The translations under genes were made by a program, and so were the position numbers. This document shows, piece after piece, positions 24,029 to 29,547 of a DNA stretch of 29,547 nucleotides. The notes beneath the pieces are model-generated. The model was not told the origin of the DNA, searched no databases, and saw nothing but the letters and a program-made list of their open reading frames with translations. Each line of letters starts with the position of its first letter. Positions within the stretch are counted from its first letter, which is position 1. Source of the DNA: a bacterium (GTDB lineage: Bacteria > SZUA-79 > Acidulodesulfobacterales > Acidulodesulfobacteraceae); the NCBI GenBank assembly GCA_021788495.1, contig JAJYKQ010000007.1:1-29547 (forward strand), written 5' to 3'.

Positions 24029-24283
24029 ATGAATGAATTATTTTCGGGAAATCAAAAAATGGATATTAATAATTTAAGCATAATAGAAGAAAAGGTTATT
24101 TTAATTAAGGAATCGTTTGAGAAAATTAAAACGGAACGAGATAAACTATTAGCGGAGGTTAAAACAAAAGATGATGAAATTAAAGAGTTAAAAGATAAAA
24201 TTTCAACTTATGAAACAGATAATGATTTTGTAGTAAAAAAAATAGATGAAATATTAAATAATTTAGATTCTATACAGTTATGA
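24029..24283 (+). CDS. ZapB-like / TIGR02449-like small coiled-coil division protein
   Basis: The 84-residue product is almost one continuous coiled coil (about 18-80) with heptad leucine/isoleucine and charged E/K positions, and an acidic/hydrophobic end. Position is the main clue: the stop overlaps the zapA start by 4 bp (ATGA), and small coiled-coil proteins next to zapA (ZapB-like, TIGR02449) are common in proteobacteria and likely join ZapA-FtsZ to other divisome parts. An internal ATG at 24059 could be the true start, giving 74 residues. No sequence motif is diagnostic, so the name rests on size, heptads and context. Confidence 0.65.
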   Translation: MNELFSGNQKMDINNLSIIEEKVILIKESFEKIKTERDKLLAEVKTKDDEIKELKDKISTYETDNDFVVKKIDEILNNLDSIQL

Positions 24284-24555
24284 GCGAACTTATAGAATTA
24301 AAAATTTTAAATCGTAAATTTATTTTAAACAGCGATAAAGACAGAAAGTATTTGGAATCTTTAGCGGAATACGTCAATGCAAAAGCGGATGAAGTGGTTA
24401 AAAAAACTAGATCTGTAGATTCTTTTAATATAGCCGTTTTAACCGCGCTTAATATTGCGGATGATTTTATGTCTAATAAAATGGAGACTAATAACGAGAG
24501 CAGAAGGGTTTTGGAAAAAGTAAATAATATATATAAATATATATCTAAGTCTTAA
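24280..24555 (+). CDS. zapA: Cell division protein ZapA
   Basis: ZapA crosslinks FtsZ filaments at the division ring. The 91-residue product has the family layout: a short N-terminal strand pair LIELKILNRKFILNSD, KDRKYLESLAEYVNAKADEV as the first helix (about 21-40), the conserved helical AVLTALNIADDFM (about 52-64, usually TALNLADE) and a C-terminal coiled coil. Length is normal. It is translationally coupled to the small coiled-coil gene before it, and is followed by the 6S RNA gene and the folate gene, the same order as zapA-ssrS-ygfA in enterobacteria. Confidence 0.9.
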   Translation: MSELIELKILNRKFILNSDKDRKYLESLAEYVNAKADEVVKKTRSVDSFNIAVLTALNIADDFMSNKMETNNESRRVLEKVNNIYKYISKS

Positions 24556-24586
24556 TATAAGTATTTAGCAGTATTTTAATTTTTTA

Positions 24587-24772
24587 TAAACCCTGCGGTA
24601 TTTGATGCTGGTTGTTAAAATTGACCCAACAGTTGGATAGAAAGGGATTGTCACTGTCTGCTACGGTAAGGAATTTTGGGAACAAAAATTCCTTTTTTCA
24701 GCAGGTAAACGATTACCACCTATTTTTTTATAGGTCCAATTTTAAAAATCTCTTCGGTACATGCGGGGTTAT
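24587..24772 (+). ncRNA. ssrS: 6S RNA (RNA polymerase regulator)
   Basis: 6S RNA mimics an open promoter and binds sigma70-RNA polymerase in stationary phase. The region folds as one long irregular rod: closing stem AACCCTGC (24589-24596) with GCGGGGTT (24763-24770); inner stem TTAAAATTGACC (24615-24626) with GGTCCAATTTTAA (24733-24745, one bulged C); an open central bubble with a small 3'-side hairpin GGTAA/TTACC (24704-24717); then CTGCT (24658-24662) with AGCAG (24700-24704); and an apical hairpin AAGGAATTTT (24668-24677) with AAAATTCCTT (24685-24694). Total length of about 185 nt equals E. coli 6S. The place between zapA and the 5-formyl-THF cyclo-ligase gene is the conserved one. Ends are estimates. 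Confidence 0.88.
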
Positions 24773-24817
24773 CCTTTCTCTCTTTATTTCTTCCGCTATT
24801 TTATCACACCTTTTAAA

Positions 24818-25393
24818 ATGATAAATAAAAAAGATGCAAGAGAATTAATGAAAAATAAAAGGATAGAATTAACTGAACCGTACATTAATGCGGCAAGCTT
24901 AAATATTTCCAAAATTGCTTACGATTATATTATATTAAATCTATTTAAAAAAATCGTAATATATATGAGTATAAAAAATGAGGTCAGGATAGAGTATCTC
25001 ATTGACGAAAACAAAAACGGCGATATACGGTTTTTTATGCCATTTTGCGATAACGGCGGACGGATGTGTTTTTATAAATTTGAAAGCATAGACCTTATGA
25101 AAAGGGATTCTTTCGGTATTTTAAGTCCAAAAAACGGTCATAAAATAGACGAAAAAGATATAGATGTTTTTTTTGTGCCGGGATTAGCTTTTGATATATA
25201 TGGAAACAGGGTTGGATACGGCAAAGGTTGTTACGACAGGTCTTTAAAAAAAGCCGAAAATTCTCATTTTATCGGCGTTTGTTACGACTTTCAGTTTATT
25301 AAAAACGATGTATTGGAGTTTGAGCCTGAAGACGTAAAAATGAATTCAATAATTACGGAAAATGGAATCTATAAAGTTGATATAGAACTATGA
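24818..25393 (+). CDS. 5-formyltetrahydrofolate cyclo-ligase
   Basis: The enzyme (YgfA/MTHFS/Fau) converts 5-formyl-THF to 5,10-methenyl-THF with ATP in the cytoplasm. From ATG 24818 the protein has 191 residues, starting INKKDARELMKNKRIEL, a usual family opening. It has the substrate region VRIEYLI and the ATP-binding motif VPGLAFDIYGNRVGYGKGCYDRSL at about 126-149 (key part GYGKGCYDR), then FIGVCYDFQ. A longer frame opening at 24761 would run 19 residues into the 3' strand of the 6S RNA and is unlikely. No good ribosome site precedes 24818. It sits 25 bp before rny. Confidence 0.92.
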   Translation: MINKKDARELMKNKRIELTEPYINAASLNISKIAYDYIILNLFKKIVIYMSIKNEVRIEYLIDENKNGDIRFFMPFCDNGGRMCFYKFESIDLMKRDSFGILSPKNGHKIDEKDIDVFFVPGLAFDIYGNRVGYGKGCYDRSLKKAENSHFIGVCYDFQFIKNDVLEFEPEDVKMNSIITENGIYKVDIEL

Positions 25394-25418
25394 TTTGCAG
25401 TAAATAAGGAGAAAACAA

Positions 25419-26981
25419 ATGACTGGGTATATTTTACCGATTTTAATAATTATTACTGCCGCAATATTTTTCGTTGCCGGTTTTTTAGTTAAATATTTTG
25501 TAGACAAAGGTTCGTTAAGCAGTTCTTCTTATAAAGCCGCTAATATTATCGGAGAAGCAGAAAAAAAAGCCGAAGAAATTAAGAAAGAAGCCGTTTTAGC
25601 CGCTAAATCCGAATCTATAAGGCTAAAGGAAATTGCCGACGAAGAAATAAGGCTTCAAAAGCAGGAATTAAATCAGCTCGATAAAAGATTATCCGTTAAA
25701 GAAGACAATCTTGAAAAAAGAATATCTTTGATAGAGAAAAAAGAAAGCGATTTTATGAGAAGGGAAAAAATTCTTGCTCAATCCGAAAAAACAATTTCAG
25801 AAAAAGAGAAATTGATAGAAGACAAAATTAAAGAAAATATCGCCGAATTAGAAAAAATATCCGGCATGACGTCCACGGAAGCAAAAAATATTCTTATAAA
25901 TTCAATAACTGAAGAAGCTAAGCACGAATCCGCCAAAGCGATTAAGAGGATAGAGGACGAAACAAGAGAGATTGCGGATAAAAAAGCTAAAGAAATTATA
26001 GCTACGGCTATACAGCGTTATGCCGGAGATTATGTCGCAGAAAAATCTATATCTTCCGTTCAACTTCCAAGCGATGAAATGAAAGGCAGAATTATAGGCA
26101 GGGAGGGTAGAAATATACGCGCTCTCGAAGCCGCTACCGGAGTCGATTTAATAATAGACGAAACGCCTGAAGCTGTTATTCTATCTTCTTTTAATCCTAT
26201 TAAGAGAGAAATAGCCAAGCTTTCTTTGGAAAGATTGATTGCCGACGGCAGAATTCATCCTGCAAGAATAGAGGAAATAGTCGTAAAAGTTGAAGAAGAA
26301 CTTAATCAGACTATGAAGGAAGCCGGAGAGCAGGCAACGTTCGACGTCGGAATTCACGGAGTACATCCTGAACTTCTTAAACTTCTAGGCAGATTAAAAT
26401 ACAGGACGAGTTATTCGCAAAACGTATATAACCATTCGATTGAAGTTGCATTCCTTTGCGGAATAATGGCTTCCGAATTAAATATCAACGTTAAACAGGC
26501 TAAAAGAGCAGGGCTTTTACATGACATAGGCAAGGCTGTCGACCATGAAGTAGAAGGTTCGCATGCTATAATAGGTGCCGATCTTGCAAAAAAATTCGGC
26601 GAATCGCCTAAAGTGGTTCATGCTATTGCCGCCCATCATTTCGATGAAGAGCCGAACAGCGTGCTTGCAGTTCTGGTTTCTGCTGCCGATGCTCTCAGCG
26701 CCGCAAGACCCGGTGCCAGAAAAGAAATGTTCGAGACATACGTAAAGCGTCTCGAAGATCTTGAATCTATAGCAAACTCTTTCAGCGGAGTTGCAAAAAG
26801 TTACGTAATACAGGCAGGAAGAGAAATCAGGGCGATAGTTCAGAGTCAAAAAATTTCAGACGAAGATTCGGTAGTATTATCTAAAGATATAGCAAAAAAA
26901 ATAGAAAACACTATGCAGTATCCGGGTCAGATTAAAGTTACGGTCATCAGGGAAACGAGGGCTACGGAATTTGCTAAATAA
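25419..26981 (+). CDS. rny: Ribonuclease Y
   Basis: RNase Y is a membrane-anchored endoribonuclease that starts mRNA decay, best known in Bacillus but also found in many low-GC diderms. The 520-residue product has one N-terminal transmembrane helix (about 4-27), a long charged coiled coil (about 40-180), a KH domain (about 208-275; [19 protein letters not shown]) and an HD domain (about 330-430) with HSIEVA, the catalytic HDIGK (His368-Asp369) and AHHFDEEP. The C-terminus is the family-specific segment ending in [11 protein letters not shown] strong ribosome site AAGGAG (25406-25411) precedes ATG 25419. The downstream ymdB gene overlaps by 11 bp, the same rny-ymdB pair as in Bacillus. Confidence 0.95.
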   Translation: MTGYILPILIIITAAIFFVAGFLVKYFVDKGSLSSSSYKAANIIGEAEKKAEEIKKEAVLAAKSESIRLKEIADEEIRLQKQELNQLDKRLSVKEDNLEKRISLIEKKESDFMRREKILAQSEKTISEKEKLIEDKIKENIAELEKISGMTSTEAKNILINSITEEAKHESAKAIKRIEDETREIADKKAKEIIATAIQRYAGDYVAEKSISSVQLPSDEMKGRIIGREGRNIRALEAATGVDLIIDETPEAVILSSFNPIKREIAKLSLERLIADGRIHPARIEEIVVKVEEELNQTMKEAGEQATFDVGIHGVHPELLKLLGRLKYRTSYSQNVYNHSIEVAFLCGIMASELNINVKQAKRAGLLHDIGKAVDHEVEGSHAIIGADLAKKFGESPKVVHAIAAHHFDEEPNSVLAVLVSAADALSAARPGARKEMFETYVKRLEDLESIANSFSGVAKSYVIQAGREIRAIVQSQKISDEDSVVLSKDIAKKIENTMQYPGQIKVTVIRETRATEFAK

Positions 26982-27771
26982 CAACGAAATTAATATTCTT
27001 TTCATAGGGGATATTATTGGAAAACCGGGTCGTTTGGCAGTAAAATCGCTTATAGGTTCGTTAATAGATAAATATAACCCTGAATTCATTATTGCAAACG
27101 GCGAAAATGCCGCTCACGGAATGGGGATAACCCCGGATGTCGCAGATTTTTTATTTAATTTAGACATTGACGTTATAACTACAGGCAACCATATATGGGA
27201 CCAAAAAAACATAATTCCATATATTAATAATCATGAAAGGCTTTTGCGTCCTGCAAATTACCCTTCTTTATCTCATGGAAAAGGTTTTGGAATATTCGAT
27301 TCGAAATTTAATAGAAAAATAGCCGTTGTAAATTTAGAAGGAAGAGTTTTTATGAAAGCTCTGTCCGATTCTCCTTTTACAGTTGCTAAAGATATTATAA
27401 AGGAAGTTCGAGATAAATCCGATGCGATTATTATCGATTTTCACGCTGAAGCTACTTCAGAAAAAGAAGCGCTTGCGCTGTATTTAGACGGAGAAGTTTC
27501 TGCTTTTCTGGGTACCCATACGCATGTACAGACTAACGACGATATTATTCTGCCTAAAGGTACCGCTTATATTACCGACGTAGGAATGGTAGGCTCAAAA
27601 TATTCGGTTCTCGGAACAAATAAAGAAATAGCTATTAGACGATATTTAACCGGAATACCCGAAAGATTCGAGCCGGAAGAAAACGATATCGCACTAAACG
27701 GAGTAGCAGTTACTATTGACAAAAAAACGAAATTAAGTAAGAATATTGAAAAAATTCGGATAAATTTATAA
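26971..27771 (+). CDS. ymdB: YmdB-family metallophosphoesterase (TIGR00282)
   Basis: YmdB is a dinuclear metal phosphodiesterase; in Bacillus it hydrolyses 2',3'-cyclic nucleotides and affects biofilm and motility choices. The 266-residue product has the family metal-binding motifs [15 protein letters not shown] (about 7-21), [11 protein letters not shown] (about 42-52), TTGNHIWD (about 70-77), [10 protein letters not shown] (about 150-159) and [10 protein letters not shown] (about 175-184). The start is taken as TTG 26971, inside the end of rny, because no ATG or GTG gives the GDIIGKPGR motif. Overlap and order suggest cotranscription and coupled translation with rny, so both may act in RNA turnover. 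Confidence 0.9.
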   Translation: MLNNNEINILFIGDIIGKPGRLAVKSLIGSLIDKYNPEFIIANGENAAHGMGITPDVADFLFNLDIDVITTGNHIWDQKNIIPYINNHERLLRPANYPSLSHGKGFGIFDSKFNRKIAVVNLEGRVFMKALSDSPFTVAKDIIKEVRDKSDAIIIDFHAEATSEKEALALYLDGEVSAFLGTHTHVQTNDDIILPKGTAYITDVGMVGSKYSVLGTNKEIAIRRYLTGIPERFEPEENDIALNGVAVTIDKKTKLSKNIEKIRINL

Positions 27772-27790
27772 AATAGCCACTTAATTAAAT

Positions 27791-29122
27791 ATGTTAAAAA
27801 AAGAGATAGAAATCGAAATCGACAGGCAGATAGACTCTATTAAAAGAGGAAGCGTCGAGCTCATAAAAGAAGAAGGACTTTACGAAAAACTTTTATATTC
27901 CGTATCTAATAATATACCGCTGAAAATAAAAGCCGGTTTCGATCCTACTTCTCCGGACATACATCTCGGACATACCGTTTTGTTAAACAAACTGCGGACT
28001 TTTCAGGATTTGGGTCATATAGTATATTTCATAATAGGCGATTTTACGGCAATGATAGGCGATCCTACGGGAAAGTCGGAGACGCGAAAACCGCTTTCGA
28101 GAGAAGAAGTATTGAAAAACTCTAAAGATTATAAAGCTCAAGCTTTTAAAATTTTAAAACCGGAAAAAACTAAAATCCTTTTTAACAGCTGGTGGCTGTC
28201 AAACTTAAATCTTGACGAATTTATTAAGATTTCTTCTAACTATACGGTCAGAAGAATGCTTGAAAAAGACGATTTCGAAAAAAGATTCCAGGATAACAGG
28301 CCTATTGCAATGCATGAATTTATCTATCCTCTTCTGCAGGGTTTCGATTCATTGTTTCTTGAAGCCGACGTCGAAATAGGCGGCAATGATCAGAAATTTA
28401 ATCTTATAGTGGGACGCGAATTGATGAAAAGTTTCGGACTTGCTTCCCAGGTTATAATGACTATGCCGCTTCTTGAAGGTTTGGACGGCAAAAACAAAAT
28501 GAGCAAATCTCTTGGAAACCATATAGGCGTTTCAGACGAACCAAACGATATGTTCGGCAAGATAATGTCTGTCTCCGACGAAATAATGATAAAATACTAT
28601 GAACTCCTTAGTTTTATATCGAATAACGAATTAAAAAATTTAATAGCCGAATTAAAAGGCGGTTTAAATCCAATAATTGCAAAAAAAAGACTTGCCGCAG
28701 AGATAGTAGAAAGATATTACGATAAAACCGAATCGGATAAAGCGCTAAAATACTTTGAAGATAAGTTTCAAAAGAAGGTGAATCCGGAAGACCTTACGGT
28801 TATTGAACTTGAATATGAAGAATACGGTAATTTTTTAAAAGGTGAAACAAAGCAAAACGAATATAAAAATATTAATACAGCGTCGGTTTCGTCTGATATA
28901 ATAGTAGATTTTTTAGTAAAGGTTGATGCCGCGTCCAGTAAAAGCGAAGCAAAAAGGCTTATCAAACAGGGGGCGGTTAAGATATATTTCGATACTTTAA
29001 ATGAAAAAAATATTGAGTCTAAGGTAGGGCAGGACTTTTTTCAAGTAGCTGAAAACATTGAAGAATTTATTATAAAATCCGGAAAGAAAAAAATATTTAA
29101 AATAAAATTAAAAAAAGATTAA
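27791..29122 (+). CDS. tyrS: Tyrosyl-tRNA synthetase
   Basis: TyrS charges tRNA(Tyr). The 443-residue product has the class I HIGH motif as HLGH (58-61) in [15 protein letters not shown], the tyrosine-binding GNDQKFNL segment (about 198-205), KMSKS (236-240) and a C-terminal S4 RNA-binding domain (about 365-425; [15 protein letters not shown]). It is of the TyrZ-like subgroup seen in many delta- and low-GC bacteria by its [19 protein letters not shown] stretch. It is 19 bp after ymdB. The rRNA promoter starts only 8 bp after its stop codon, with no visible hairpin terminator between them. No T-box leader is visible upstream. Confidence 0.95.
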   Translation: MLKKEIEIEIDRQIDSIKRGSVELIKEEGLYEKLLYSVSNNIPLKIKAGFDPTSPDIHLGHTVLLNKLRTFQDLGHIVYFIIGDFTAMIGDPTGKSETRKPLSREEVLKNSKDYKAQAFKILKPEKTKILFNSWWLSNLNLDEFIKISSNYTVRRMLEKDDFEKRFQDNRPIAMHEFIYPLLQGFDSLFLEADVEIGGNDQKFNLIVGRELMKSFGLASQVIMTMPLLEGLDGKNKMSKSLGNHIGVSDEPNDMFGKIMSVSDEIMIKYYELLSFISNNELKNLIAELKGGLNPIIAKKRLAAEIVERYYDKTESDKALKYFEDKFQKKVNPEDLTVIELEYEEYGNFLKGETKQNEYKNINTASVSSDIIVDFLVKVDAASSKSEAKRLIKQGAVKIYFDTLNEKNIESKVGQDFFQVAENIEEFIIKSGKKKIFKIKLKKD

Positions 29123-29130
29123 AAAAACGC

Positions 29131-29159
29131 TTGACATTGATTTAACATTTTTATATACT
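29131..29159 (+). promoter_or_regulatory. rRNA operon promoter
   Basis: A perfect TTGACA (29131-29136), 17 bp spacer, and TATACT (29154-29159) lie about 125 bp before the 16S 5' end. This is the strongest sigma70-type promoter in the window, as expected for rRNA, and the AT-rich sequence upstream (inside and just after the tyrS end) could serve as an UP element. Confidence 0.8.
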
Positions 29160-29206
29160 ATTTAAACACTTCGAGATTAGGTATTAAACAAACCTGCTAA
29201 TGAAGA

Positions 29207-29224
29207 TCGGTCTTTGAGAACTAA
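29207..29224 (+). promoter_or_regulatory. rRNA leader antitermination region (boxA-like)
   Basis: TCGGTCTTTGAGAACTAA in the 16S leader, about 60-75 nt before the gene, resembles the TGCTCTTTAACA-type boxA and the GATCTTTGACAAC leader tract of many proteobacterial rrn operons. NusB/NusE binding is inferred. Confidence 0.5.
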
Positions 29225-29283
29225 ACAGCACGCATTAAAAAGCATTAAAAACAAATCAGTTAATTTCTTGATAATAATTTATT

Positions 29284-29547
<264 letters not shown>

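Noticed and set aside
24761..24817. Longer N-terminus (19 residues more) for the cyclo-ligase
   Set aside because: It would overlap the 3' closing strand of the 6S RNA, and the family N-terminus fits the ATG at 24818.
24612..24821. A 69-codon plus-strand open frame
   Set aside because: It lies inside the 6S RNA fold, has no ribosome site and runs into the start of the cyclo-ligase gene; the RNA structure explains the region.

Overview
This is an AT-rich window from a diderm (Gram-negative-type) bacterium. The base composition, the many TTA/AAA/ATA codons, a lipid-transport Mla module with an MCE protein, a selenocysteine pathway, HdrB/HdrC-type iron-sulfur proteins, a three-piece glutamate synthase and the first ~265 nt of a 16S rRNA gene all fit an anaerobic or microaerophilic lineage of the old 'Deltaproteobacteria' type. 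A low-GC group such as the Sva0485 / Acidulodesulfobacterales clade is my guess; the 16S fragment would settle it. Almost everything here is core chromosomal gene content. I see no insertion sequence, prophage, CRISPR array or tRNA gene.

Layout. 1-127: 3' end of an unidentified gene. 175-588 (minus): queF, divergent from murI (696-1574) and a short cobalamin-dependent methionine synthase (1664-4111). 4321-8551: orphan murT, a small SMR/EamA-like membrane protein, recO and selA, all co-directional. 8682-9281: an HNH endonuclease. 9351-12629: mlaE, mlaF and mlaD, in which MlaD carries a long C-terminal probable beta-barrel. 12683-13738: selD, which reads through an in-frame TGA as selenocysteine and so is found only in truncated form by ordinary ORF calling. 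13808-15076: a RACo-like corrinoid-activator ATPase without its ferredoxin domain, convergent and overlapping with rlmN (minus). 16242-18076: cbiC, a lytic transglycosylase and pgsA, overlapping a minus-strand PAS/degenerate-GGDEF protein. 19125-23989: an HdrB-HdrC fusion followed by glutamate synthase split into amidotransferase, ferredoxin+FMN and GXGXG polypeptides. 24029-24555: a ZapB-like coiled coil and zapA, then a 6S RNA gene (about 24587-24772) in its classic place between zapA and the 5-formyl-THF cyclo-ligase gene, then rny, a ymdB-type phosphoesterase and tyrS. The window ends in an rRNA promoter, leader and the start of 16S rRNA.

How the parts connect. SelA and SelD are two of the four parts of bacterial selenocysteine synthesis and insertion, and SelD is itself a selenoprotein with a good bacterial SECIS hairpin just after the UGA. 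The methionine synthase lacks the AdoMet reactivation domain, and a RACo-like protein and a cobalamin-ring methylmutase (CbiC) are also present, so corrinoid chemistry is a repeated theme. The Mla genes, MurI, MurT, the transglycosylase and PgsA concern the envelope. The glutamate synthase has no GltD-type NADPH subunit here but lies directly downstream of an HdrBC-like redox protein. Three perfect intergenic palindromes plus one half copy share a GAATTCAATTC-type centre with unrelated but self-complementary arms; they are the main non-coding structure not explained by the genes.
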